Assembly: GCF_041146795.1 (NCBI RefSeq)
Contig: NC_135172.1
Location: 35,077,623-35,141,622 of the forward strand
From: Maylandia zebra
Taxonomy: Eukaryota > Chordata > Actinopteri > Cichliformes > Cichlidae
Direction of reading: 5' to 3'
Length of the DNA: 64,000 nt
A program made the position numbers and the translations under genes. Of the stretch, positions 1-13,300 are shown one piece after another (position 1 is the stretch's first letter; each line of letters begins with the position of its first letter). The notes beneath the pieces are model-generated. The model was not told where the DNA came from. It did not search any database and saw only the letters and a program-made list of their open reading frames with translations.

Positions 1-456
1 GGGGGGGCTGATGTCCTGAAGAAACTTGAAATGGATCCCCAAAACAAATAAGATGACTAAAATAACAGCTCACTGAAACAGAGGCACCTGCAACAAAAAG
101 AACATGTGATTTAAGGCAGTGATATCTGACAATCAATAACCTGAATGAATCCCAGCTGGGCTACTGAACACCTTCAGGCTCAAATCCAGCACTTACAGGC
201 AATTTAGCATTTCACTTAGTCCATTAAAAGGGTATCAAGGACATGCAGTCACGCAGATAGAAGGGTTGCATTCATGCGTAACATTACATCATACTGTAGC
301 TTCCTAATCTGGATATGCTGTTTTTAATTTCATTGATAACAGCAGGATCCAAATTTTCCGGGACCAATAACTCATCAGCACTTATACAACACAAGAAAAA
401 CGTCACAAACTTTCTGATATTTCTTGCTTTCTATGCCCAGACAAACCATTTCTCAC
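1..456 (-). other. tsc2 intron sequence, nothing recognised
   Basis: Sequence downstream of the last in-window tsc2 exon. I see no coding exon, repeat hallmark or RNA gene in it. Confidence 0.6.
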
Positions 457-3036
457 CTGTGTTGGAGCGCTGAATCAGGTTTGCCTTTCCTCCAACACTG
501 CTGTGTGTTTGGGTTAGGGGCTCAGAGACAGGAGCTGGAGCAGGGACAGCTGTGCTAGCAGGAGCACTGGCTGTCTGAGTGGGAGGTTCCTTCACTCCCT
601 CCATTGCCATCAGAACACTGGAGAGCTCTTGCAGCGGCATGTTGCCAAGCTCAGATGAGAAAGGGCTAGGTGGGTTCTCCAAACACATTAGCCAGCTTGT
701 GTTACCTGTGACGACAGTATTAGAGCCCAGCACAGAAAGCAAGAGTGTCAGGGAGCACATAACACAAACAGCAGAAAGTATCTTTAAAATGAATGCCTAT
801 CATTTACCAAAGCGCACTGAAAGGTATGTGGATGATTCTTTTTTTTTTTTTGTTCCCCAACAGTCACCTTCTGACAATACTCGCATAATAACGAAACACA
901 GAAAGTTTCTACAATAACTGTAGAGGGGACATTCTTAATGGTGACATACCTGACGGTCTGCGTATGAAGATCTCTGCCCAGCCTTGTGTGAGCATTGGGG
1001 CAAATTCAGCCAAGGTGGGGTTGTCTTTCAGAGTAGGAGGCACAGATGGAGTGGCAGAGGTGGAAGAGGATGGACCTAAACTATCCAGAGCAGGACCAGA
1101 GGAGGGAGAGAGTGGAGCAGTCAACTCACCCTCAGAGGGAGACACCAGAGGACTGAGACTCTGAGCTGGACCGGCACGTAGAGCATGACCACCTGTAAGT
1201 CAAAGCCAGATTTCTTTATTGTAAAGTCAGACAATCAGAGAAAGCACAACAACATTATTACTTCCCAAGACTCCTACATTGAAGACTGTAAGTCAAAGAA
1301 AGCAACAGCATGGTAACATAGAAATAACTTTTAGAACTGAAATATAGACAGCAACGTATCATTTTTCTACAAAAGCAGTGTTACCTTCCTAGCAACAGCA
1401 AAAAAAAAAAAAAAAAAGAAAAGTTAAAAAAATTACATATTTGTTTTTTTTATTTCTACCTGACATGGAGCGAACTCGTATGCGTGCAGCTCTGTTGTGC
1501 TGCTGGCTTGACTGTGACTCCAATTTGGCTGGAGCCTCTTTGGTCATTCGGGTGTGTAGTGATGGGTCTGACCTGCGGGAACAGGAGAGCAACATTATTG
1601 CTAACAATCCAAAGTGGTTGCAGGCATGCTAGCTGCTCTGTGACCAGTGTTGGTCACGTTACTTGAAAAAAGTAATCAGTAACTAATTACTGATTACTTC
1701 CCCAAAAAGTAATCTGTTACTTTACTGATTACTTATTTTCAAAAGTAATTAATTACTTTTAAAAACACCATTTACAACCTGAATAGGTGATAAAGCGATA
1801 GATCTTTCAGCCCAATTCTACTTTTTCTGCATAATCCTTCATACAAAATGTAATCAAATGGAAAAGTCTCTTTTTAAAACTTGTTTTATTAGTTTTAATC
1901 TTTTAACTTTATGCATCAAGCAAAAACTTAATTATACGCAACATTCTCTGACTGGAAGAAATTTGTTTAACATTTAAACCAATTTTCTGCACATTCCAGC
2001 ACATAAAATAAAATAGTTTTTTGTGTTTACACTCAGTCTTACAAATAGATGCAAGTAAAACACAGCAGAAAATAAATAAAATCAAAGACTAGCGGTCCTG
2101 TTGCTCTATTTTCTCTATTATCCGCGAGTTTCTCTGCGTTTCCCATTACGTCGTTGCGCACTCGATGCTTGCTTGGAAGTTTAGGGGGTTTTTTTCGCTG
2201 TAAAAAGAAGTTTTCTTCCCACGCACAACGGATGGTAATGTTTTTGTCACTTTTTATGGAATCAAACTCAAAGGTCAGTACTTCCACGCTTTAAACGCTG
2301 CACGCTCATATTTTCTCCCGCACTCGATATATTATCCATTGTTGATCTGCATACAGCTGTTGTCACGAACGTCGCACTTGCTTACGTCACTGTCATGAGA
2401 CATACTCGCAAATTAAAAAATAAAAAATAAAAAAAAAATAAAAATTTTAGTAACGCAGTAACGCAGCGTACTTACGGGAAAGTAACAGTAATCTAATTAC
2501 AGTTTTTGCAATAGTAATCCCTTACATTACTCGTTACTTGAAAAGTAATCAGATTACAGTAACGCGTTACTGCCCATCTCCGTCTGTGACACTGTTGATC
2601 AACTTAGTTTATCATTTTGGAATTTGTTAATTTTGTAATTGTTAAATATTTAAGTTCAAGTTTTAATGTCAACAGTTTTGCTATTTTTCTTAATTGCAGG
2701 TTACAATTTTTAAAAAAAAAATTTTATTAGACATTTTGTCTTTAAGAATTAAGCTAAAATGATTGCAATTTGTCCTGAAGGGGAGGGGTCTAGATCAATA
2801 TTTCATGGCTATTCATCCACTAAATGTCAAAATATTTTACTCAGAAGGATAAATGTCAACCCCATGGTGGCACTACAGGGTAAATGCCATGTGGTAGGTG
2901 GTCTATTGTGTTTATTTCCAGCTCCATCGTTTCATTCTTAGTCTTCTTGGACTAATAGAGTAGCTTTGTATGATTCCCATTTCAAAATAATCCTATATTT
3001 ATCTTCCTCTGGGCCTCTAGGCAGCTACTCAGTTCA

Positions 3037-3078
<42 letters not shown>

Positions 3079-6000
3079 TCACTCTCCTTTTAAATAGCTT
3101 GCCTTCAGAAACTAATTGTCTCAGCAGCAGGTATGTGGGGCTTCTATGCTGACATTACACAGAGCCAAGAAGATCTGTGTTTAGAGCAGCATAATGCTCT
3201 TATAATTAACTTTTGGCCCACCGGCTCACCGGGAAGAAAAAAGAAAAAAAAGGGAAGAAAGTAAAAGTGGAGCATCTCTTTGATTAAGTAAAGGGTGATA
3301 GATAGAGTGAGGTCTGGCAGTTGAAAGCAGACAAATTCCTTTTAGTATGTGTGCAAGCATGCATCACCTGGTCAATTCCCCTCCTCCTCCTCCCAGGCGA
3401 TCAGCCATGTCCAGGCCCAGCAGCGCTTGTGTTCTGACCCCTCCGCTGGTTGTTATGGTGACCAACTTGTTGCCCACCAACCAGGTCATACTGCGGCCTC
3501 CTGCTAACAGGAACTCTGCGATGGGAGACCTAAGAGAACAGAGGCCAAAATCATCACTCTTGCTGCTTTTTCCAACTCTTTTTCCAAAATATGAGCATTA
3601 AAAAAAAATAATAAAAAATTCTTCCAACCTCTTGGGAAGTGCAGAGAAGTTGGAAAATACATATCGGGCCATCATGTCAAGACAAGTCTCTGTGAGCTCT
3701 AGGTGGACAGTTTTCAGCCCCTCGTCGGCCTGAGTTACTGCATTTTCATCGGCAGAGCCCAGACTGCATGTGGTGGTTGAGGTGTGCATCCTAAAAGGTG
3801 GAAACAAAGAGACAAATAAAGAACAGCAAAAGGTGGAGAAGAGCGAGTTGAAGGTGCAAGCTCCTCGCATATTTAATGTGTAAAGTGCACAGAAACATGC
3901 AGGTTCTGATTTATTGGTGCAGAGAAAACTGCAAGAAGAATCACACAATCACTCGTGCTCATGTCCGTGCCTAGATCACATTCATCACAAGCACACATGG
4001 AAACGTGCATTCATTTGTTTACAGTTGGGTTCATAAGTATTTGGAAAGGATTACAAATTTTGCATTTTTGCCTCTGTATACCATCTAAAAGAAAGCAATC
4101 AAGATGTTACTCTAGTACCTCAAAATATTGCACTGTTTAGGAACTACAGCCATTGGCTCAGAAGAAAACTTTGGTATCTATTGCTGGGAACTCAGTATGT
4201 GGAAAGTTTAATGATTTTAATGCATTCCCCAGCCTTGTACCCAAAGGTTAACAATAAAACGTATGCGTCAAGCCTTACCATAGCCCTAACCAAATCCTAA
4301 CCTCAACCCTTAAGTTTCAATTAATTGTAGGGCCTTACAACATAAAAACCCCCAGAGATAACTACTGTTATGCTAGGTAAATAAAACTGAGTTATTCCAC
4401 ACTCTCCACTCTTTAACAAGATTATGTGGACATATGAAACTAAAGACAGAGGCAGAATTTATTGATCCAAAGCATTTCACATCATTTATCAAACACCGTG
4501 AAGAAATTTTTGACAGTGCAAGCATGTAAATATCCCAGTGGAACAGGGTCACTAGTGTTTATACAGTTTTAACCGTTGATAATAGTAGCAGAAATAAGTC
4601 TGATGTGCAGAGTTACATAGTTATAGTATAGAGAGTATGCAAAAAACAGTTGATTGAAAGAAAGCTGAAAGTCTAGACGTCTATCACCTCCTGACGACTT
4701 CACTGTAAGTTGATATGATAATGTAAAGAGGCAAAATTGTGTACACTCACTGTCTAAATATTTACGGACCCAACTTCTTATGCTCAACCACCATATGATG
4801 ATTACATTTTCTCTAAGTGCACACGCAGAGACACATGCTGGGACAAGTAATACATAGCTTTGCATGCCCTGATACCACACTGATTCTCCTTCTAAATGTA
4901 AAAAAGCTCTCTCTGCGAGGGTAAAAGGATCTGTAATATTTTGATGCAGAAAAACCAGCAGGTAGAAGCTACGTGTGACTCGATGTGTTTAACGGTATGT
5001 TAATGTTTCCACTGAAGTCAAATCTTTCAATTAGCATTCACTGTGCAGCAGCTTTTTGTATTCACAAGAAGCATTTCTCCGTGCTCTATACAAGAATCAG
5101 TTTGGAAGCAAATTTACAGATGTGAACATCAGCTCAAGAGAGATAATGGACGTGTTTTGAAAGCTTGCTGCTTAGAAGTAAACATGCTCAAAATGAGCAA
5201 TTTACAGCAACACTCCAGCCCATGTTACTTGCCAGATGTTACTTCTCCTCACAATGGGGAGTATTAAAGACATGCGGACTGTTTTTCAAAGCCAAATTAT
5301 AAAGAAATGCAAAAATGAAAGAAAACATCAAAGATTAAAACAAGAAAGTAGTGATGCAATGGATTAAAAAAAGAGAGCAAGAGGTCCTTAGTTTTTTGTT
5401 TTCTTTTGTTTTTGTTTAAAGCCTCCATTCTTCTTAACTATAGGTCAAATTTAAATACTCTATGAAGGTTAGGGAAGGTCTAGGCTGGTAGGAATACAAC
5501 TATATTTTCAGAATTTCAAAGATTTATGTAGAAATAGTGTTTTCACTTTAACTGTATTGAGCATGAAAATATAGGCACACATACAGACTAATACTGGTGC
5601 GTAGATCTTTTGTATGAGGCTCAAAGAAATCTCTCAAGTCCCAGAATGTGAATCAGCAACTATTCAATCACATTTTATAACTACTATTCTTCTACTGACG
5701 ATGACTTATTTTTCATTTCAGTGTTTAATGGACACATACTCCAAAAACATGACCATGACAGACTCACGACTGAAGCAGTACGAGGTTTGCTGCTTTGTCA
5801 TACCATCACATGCTATTGTACTTCAATTCACTGACATTACCCAATTTAAAGTAAAGAAAAACAAATGTAACCTTATCTAATCCCATACAGTTTTTCCAAT
5901 GAAAATGTCGCCTTGAAGACTGAAAGCTTTGAATGCGGTCACGTTATGCTAGATGGAGTAAGTGTCCATATGGAGGTGAATTTTAAACCCAGTTCACACA

Positions 6001-9000
6001 AAAATCAGCTCTGAGAGCAAAAGCAGATTATCAGCCAGTCAACAGTTAAAGCAGGTTAAAGAGAGCAACACTGCAGTTGTTTAGTCCCACTAATTTTGTG
6101 TTTGTCGTTGAACATTAAACAGTACTTTTAAGCATATACAAGTACTGAGCTGCTGCTGCCATCTGGTGGCAATACTAGTATGACCTATGACAATCAATTG
6201 GTGTGAGCAGCCTCATCTAACAACTGCAATGTTGCATTGTACTTCTTCCAGATGCCCAAGAAAGTCAGCCAAGGACAGATAAGCATATGACGATTAGTGA
6301 GGAAGAGTGTTTCTGTGGATGTGCGTGATGTGAATGATGTGTTGATCAAACTGTTAAAAGTTAATCTCAACCCAGCTAGTTCTGAAATCCCGCACTAGGA
6401 GATTGCCATGGTCATAGCAGTACAGTGGATGTTTCAGTGGAACAAAACAAAACTAAAATTATGTCAAGCAAGCAAACAAAAGCTGTTGTGTTGCTGTTGC
6501 CAGAGTCACTGGTCGAAGAAGCAGATGTGCTCCCAAAGCAAACAGAGGGAGCCAAAGTAGGGGGTTGCAGTTGTTTACAGTGAAGTTTATAAAGATCCCA
6601 CCACTGCTTTGCACCAGTTCCTTCTGCCATTCATTTGTTGTTAGGCGAATCAAAATCAGTCAGCAATGTACCCAGCACATAAAAGACACATACAAATAAA
6701 ATCAAACCAAAGCAAAATGTAAGAAACAAACAAACAAAAAAGCAAAATCTGTGTTAGAGCAAAGTGAAAAACATCAATAAAGTGAAAAGATGCTTTCCCA
6801 CATCTTCAACAAACACTGCATGCAAAAGCAAATCAGAAAAAACAACAACATTGAAACCAGCACAAATATAAACACAGCCCAAAACAAACCAAAAAGGTCG
6901 ACACATAAACCTTCCTCCAGCATGCACCACCCACTCCAGGTGCCCCTGGCAACAAATCTCCCCAGCAACACCCCCCCAAAGACGGACAATGACCCTAGAC
7001 CCCATCAATCCCATGAAGAAAGCAGTAAGTGTTTGGGTTGTTATTGGTTTTTGTTTTGTTACCCAGAAGGCTCGTCTAACCTGCGGACCGCATGTTCGGA
7101 GACGCTGATGCTGCGGGAGCGGAAAGCGTCCATGGCTGAAAGGTCCCTCAGCTCTTTAACTGGAGAGCTGCTGCTATTGGCTACCGCTGCTGCTGCCTTT
7201 GCCACTTTTGCTGCCCGCAAGCTGAGTGGTGAGGAGTGTCCATGGCAAAGGGCGAGGGGGATTGGGCCCAAGATGGAGTAACGGTGGCGTTGGGGCAGTG
7301 AGAGGACGGGGTCATCGTGAGGGTGGTGGTTTGGGAGTGTGGAGGAAGTGTGGTGTAAAAGTATACCAGGAGACAGCAGGAATCATCACCAGAGAACCAG
7401 AGCAACATGAGCAGGTGGATCAGGAGCGCACGCCACACATGGAGAGGGGCAGGGTACAAAGGAGAGGGCCACAAAGGTCAAAGGGCAGCGTCACATGAGG
7501 AGGGAGGGATCAGGAGCAATGTAGAAAGGATCCAGGATGACACAACCACCCCCAAAACCACAACCACACCAAACACAGGGGGCAGTGGAGAGGGGGAAGG
7601 GTCAAATAAAGGAAAAACAAAACACGGTGAAAATTAACAGCAGTGAACATTATGAATCAGATTACAGGAGAGTGGAGAAAGAAAAAAAAAAAGAGGGTTA
7701 AAAAAAATAAAAGGATACACGCCAACTAAACAGAAAACAGAGAAGCTACAGCAGAGGGGGAAACAGCTTCTGCTATTCAGAAAAGAAAATACACAGAAAG
7801 TATTCAGGAGAGCAACAAAATAAACATTACTTCACACAGCAGGTTTGTAGAGAAGCCAAGGACTAGTACAGAAGTATAACCGTAGGGATGAACTCAGCAC
7901 AGGCTTTATGATAGAAGTTAAAACACAAGTGAAACATAAAGCTGGATGAAACCAGAGGGTTGAAGCACAGCAGCCTCGGACTGGACCAAATACTAGTTTA
8001 GTATCATCACCAAATAATGTATGCATTTTTTATGTATGCAAAGGTAATGTTTGGACACAGTGGAACGTTTGCCAAGAACATTTTAAGAATTAAATTAATT
8101 TAAACTTGACATTCTGACCATCATCCTGGTGGAAACTGAGCTGAGGAACTCCAACCTCATTATGAGCAATGAGCAGCACAAGAACTGTGATACCAGAATA
8201 TGGAAAACTGAAACCATTATGGAAGAATTAATGTTAGCAGAAGCATTTTGGATTACTGTGGAGAGCTGCAACAAGGATTTGCTGTTTTGTTTTTTAATTA
8301 CCAAGTTAAAAATACTGGAAGGGCTTCATAAAAATCTAAGACAATTTGTTAACACAAATCTAAGAAAAGATGGAAAATTAATAAAAATGCCACAATAAAC
8401 GTGAGCGTAAAAGTAGAGATCACATTAGGAAAAGAGGAAGATGAATATTATAGTGTCTCTGAAATTCACTGGGTAAACTCTGGTTTAACTGGGATTTCTA
8501 CACCAAATACTTATTTTTAAAACATGTATTTTTTGTGTATGGCAACATTGGTGTCTCTATTTTCTTAAGACGTCGTCCACAATCAAACACCTGATTAATC
8601 AGAAAAAGATTAAATAACTACAATTTTGTAATACGCAATTTTAGTTGCTGACTCAAAAAGAGACAACCACTGGTGTGCCTGAATATTTACCTAGTTGGAT
8701 ATTCACTATTTGAGCTGGATTTTGATTTTTGAAGTGCACATTTCAATTTTTTTTTAGATAAATCAGCGTGTGCAATCACACTTCAGTCTCTCCCTATGAT
8801 GCTGCCTTAGCAACTTTTCATAGCTCTCTAACAGCATATTTATTTATTGCATTTAGAAAAACATCTATAGACAGAATTATCTCGCCTGTAAATGTCTTGC
8901 CCTCCTGCTACTGCCTCCACACTCTCTCCTCCTGCTTTGTTCAGCGTGTGAGAAAACAGCAAGCTACAGCACTCATACCAAACAAAATAATAGACCTATC

Positions 9001-10331
9001 ACTTCTAACTTTCTCACAAAGGAGAGCTGCAGAAAAAGTGTAGTTAAGACACAGAGTAGTCAAGTTTGAGCTTGAGTTCTGCGATGACTCCTTGCAGAAT
9101 CTACACAGCAGTTGCACTTGTACTTGTGTGCATGTGTGATCTGCATTGCTCTACCCTCACAAGCAAAACTGAGCTGATTAGTTTGGACTTGGCGATAATT
9201 ACTGAACAAAAGTTACTTTTAAGGAAACTCGGGAAAGAGAACATTTTAGTAGCAACTGAGTTGGGGATTATGACAGCTTTGGAAATAAGAAAAAATAATG
9301 ATGCCTACATTGACAGAATACTGGCTATTACATTAGCATAGTAAGCAAAGTAAAAACTATCACAGCCTAATGCATTTTGTTAATGGTTTACCATCTTTAC
9401 ATGGTAAAACACTTTACAAGTGGAATGACAACAATCTGTGTCTTTGTAGTTACATTTCTTGGTGGGTACTACAGCATAGCATATGCGGTGGCACAATTTA
9501 AAGCAGTATTATTAATTAATGCAAAAAGACCCCTGTTAAGTACCCTTCTCTCTGTGTTACAGTCTAGAGTGTTTTAAAAAGTTACTTTGTACATGTTTTT
9601 AAATGTACACTGTTCATGTGTGGACAACCAAACAACATTCACACTTTGTACGAATGAGAATGGCACCTTGCTGAGAAAAGCTTCTTTATCGCTCTGTGTG
9701 AAAGATGGCGTGTATTTCTCTTTGTGTACATGTTCTGTGGTCACAAACAGCAGTCAGACGGCACAGTGTGACAGGGGGAGGGACACCCTGTACCTCTTAC
9801 TCATGCTATTGCTAGGGATGTACTTTTGTGAGATACAGGTAGTGAAAGCAGTACACAAACACCCGAATAATGATATATAATAATCCACAACAAATATAAA
9901 CTAAATAAAGGCATAACATTATACAGGTGTTTATGCCATTTTGTCCACCGTCTGTATGACAAATGAGGTGACTCTTGGAAAAATACAAAATAAAAATAAG
10001 TGGTGGTATAAGAACACATTTTAAAACATAAAAAAAAGCATAAACAGATAAAATGAACTAATGATCACCATGGCAACCTGAGAGGTGTCACTGCAACCAT
10101 CAGTACGAATCATGCTGAGTCCCCTGTTACCTTGGCTACCCCCAACCCTTTACCACAACAGCAGTCACGTGGGCAGCGTGCGGTGCTGCTGGTTTGTACA
10201 TTACTGCTGGTGACTGACAGTGAAAACACAGTTTACCTCTTGGGTCTCTCATTGAGGCTGGTGCTTCGGGCACGAAACGGACTCTGCTCATGACTGTCAT
10301 CGAATGGCAGAAGGGCGTTGGAACGCAAACC
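457..10331 (-). CDS. tsc2: tsc2 coding exons 24-30 (residues about 921-1308)
   Basis: Exons, in transcript order: 10237-10331, 7081-7221, 3629-3790, 3368-3529, 1460-1572, 950-1192, 457-705. This is the phospho-regulated middle of tuberin: [12 protein letters not shown] (human S939 region), [10 protein letters not shown] (human S981 region) and RVRSMSG (human S1132 region) all survive, next to conserved [63 protein letters not shown] and [15 protein letters not shown]. The linker in 950-1192 is Ser/Pro-rich and diverged. The last exon ends in phase 1 after RSNT; the following exon is beyond the window start. Confidence 0.92.
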
Positions 10332-13300
10332 CTGAAGGAACACAAAGAAAGGAACCAGATATGCAAAACAAAAGTGGTGACCCAGATTTACAGATGATTA
10401 CCAGTTGTGCCCCCTCTGCTACAGGTTTCTCAAACTTCACAAGCATCCAGATGCACCTAACTGGACATGTTTCTCCTGAACAGTACAAAAGTTCAATGAA
10501 ACATCTCTCTGGAGACATTTGAGGTTAAAAGTGTGTTGTGCAGTTACTTAAGCCACCATTGCCAGAGCAAATAAATCCAAGTGAATGCCCAAAAGTGCAT
10601 TAAGAAGCTGAGACCTCAACTTTTTGCAAAAGAGAAGGGAACAACTATGTGCAATGCAATTCAACACTATCAGAATGCAATGAATAAAAAGTATGAAGTA
10701 ATAAGTAGAACTGACAAATCCAGTGGAAATATCCAAGGACAATTTAAAAGAATGTTTCAACATATGCTACAATATGCTAATTTGCCTTTTTGTCAAGAGT
10801 TCAATTCTCTGTACAATATAAAGCTGCAGCCTGAAGCTGTTAGCTCAGCATAAACACAAAGAGCTGGTCTGTTCTAATGTGAGGGTTATATCTCTGTTGC
10901 TTTCCATCTCTTTCTGGAGAAAATACACCAGGGTCACTTTAACATTTTCTCATCTGAGTTTTTATGCTAAGCATAAAAAACAAGTGGAAATGAGGGTGGT
11001 GAAAACATTCTAAGCCCACTACTGACAAGAAAGCAATCAAACATAAACGTGTTATCTGATAATTACTGGACATCAAGTTATTCTCAAGAACTGAAGGAAG
11101 TCCAGAGAGCCTTGTTTCAGATTGCATAAGAGTTTGTAAAAGTTGTTGCCTTTTAATTAAACTATCGTTAAAAGTCTCTGAAAGGAAGACACTTTCTTTT
11201 ATAAATGTGTGAGCAAGGACAAGGTCCTTTTCAGCGACATTGATTTCAGTGTAGGAGCTACGCATCTGTACTCTCTCTTAGTACTGCATTATTTCTTTTC
11301 CTTATATTGTTCATGTGTATGAGCAGGTGAGTAACAGTAAATTCAGCTTCAGGTTTGAAGGCTCTTTTTTGTCATTCACTGTGGTGTACCTTTGTGATAT
11401 ACTGAACAAAGTCCTTGCGGAAGGGTAGTCTGCAGCGTATGAACCACATGGCAATCACATGGTGGGCCAGGGACACAATGTACTGGTTGAACCTGATGGG
11501 ATTTGAAGAAATACTCAGATCAGAGTGAGTCTCTGCATCAGGGAATACAAAATGTCACATGTGCTAGGACTTACTTTGAGGGGTTAGTGTAAGGTAGTGA
11601 GATGGCAAACACGCTGACATACTGCTCAGCTACAAAGTTGGCATACAGATGGGGAAGGCGCACGAGGGCTGTGAAACACAGTCAAAAAAAAAAAAAACAA
11701 CTGAAGACTTTGGCCTTCAACAATATAAAAGAATACAGGAAAAGAGAAAAGTACTCACTGGAGAGAAACTCGAGCATAGGAGATGCCATGGCAACAGTAG
11801 CAGAGATGTGAGTGAGCTTGACGATAAGAGCAGGAAGAAGCTTGATCATGATATCAGGCATCTCCACCGTGCACATTGTAAGGGCCACCACACATTGCTT
11901 GGCACAGCGGTAAATGAGCCCAGTCTCGAGGCACTGAACCAGTTCTCTCTGCATGTATCAATGAAAGGATGAATGTAATTCCACTTGTATGTTTCCATAT
12001 ACACTCACCAGTCACTACATTTGGTACACCTTGCTACTGCTGGGTTGGACTTTACTTCACCTTCAGAACTGCTTTAATGTGTGGCATATATTCAACAAGG
12101 TGCTGGAAAGATTTTGGTTGTTAACATGACAAAATGACAGAAATGCTACAGATTCGTTGCCTGCACATCCATCACTGTTCTATCACCACCACCAAAAGTG
12201 CTTTATTGGATTGAGGTCCAGTAACTGAGAACCCCATCTGACACCATTGACAGAGTACAGGATGGATCCATGCTTTCATGTTCTTTATGCAAAAGTCTGA
12301 CGCTACCATTCAAATGTGTCAGCAAAAATCAAGACTCATCAGACCAGGTGACATTTTGTCAGTCTTCTGTTGTCCGATCTTGATGAACCTGTGCAAATTG
12401 TAGGTTCAGTTTCCTGTTATTAGCTAAGTATTGACATCCGCTGCTGTAGACAGCTGTTTCAAGTTTCAACATGCTTTGTAAAACATGGATGTAAGAACTG
12501 ATATTTAAGTTAATGTTGCCTTCCTATCAAAGCAGTCTCACCATTTTTCTCTGACTTCTTATTTGGACCATTCTCTTTTGATCAGCACTAGCAACAACAC
12601 CATGTTCAGAGACATTTAAATCGACTGTCTTCCCCACTGTGATGCTCGTTTTGAATTTCAGCTGTCCTCTTGACCAGGACTACAAGCCTAAGTGCATTGA
12701 GTCGCTGCCATGTGATTGGCTGATTAGACATTTACATTCACAAGCAGTTGAATGGGTGTCACTAACACTCCATGGACTCAGCGTACACACCATGGAGACT
12801 TTGGTGTGTACGTGCATGAATTTTGTTTAAATATGAGTTCTAACAGTAATAGAATGCAAATGTACAACATAGTCAGGCTGCACATGTAATTTGCCAGTTC
12901 TGTAATGCAAAGTCTGTCTGGTATATGATTAAGCTAATCTGATCATTCACAGCAAGAAAGTGGGTTTCATGTCCTGCCTTTTCCGGTACTCTCAACAAAA
13001 CCATGTTATTTCTATCTAAAGCAGAGTACATCCTGTTGTTTGCTGCATGTGAAGACAAGCAACCTGGTTCCAACCTAGTTTTCTCAACATAGCCTAAAGT
13101 TGTTTTGTAGATGCTAGCATAAAACTTATCATAGTATCCTGTGAGAAATAGCACAGAAGGTGTTTGATTTCTGCAGACTAGTCTTTGTACCTGTCTTGAC
13201 TGCTCCAAGTAGTTGTGGTAGGAGGTAATTGCTGTAAGAACGGGAATCACTGCCAGCTGAACATCTGTGCGAGAAAACCCCTCTGGAGTCTTTTTCAATC

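Noticed and set aside
2039..2287. 82-codon frame inside the hAT element at 1645-2582
   Set aside because: No transposase motif recognised; likely chance in AT-rich DNA.
9066..9341. 91-codon open frame on plus strand with a hydrophobic start
   Set aside because: It lies in a tsc2 intron, has no similarity I recognise, no splice support, and its length is within chance for AT-rich DNA with stops this spaced.
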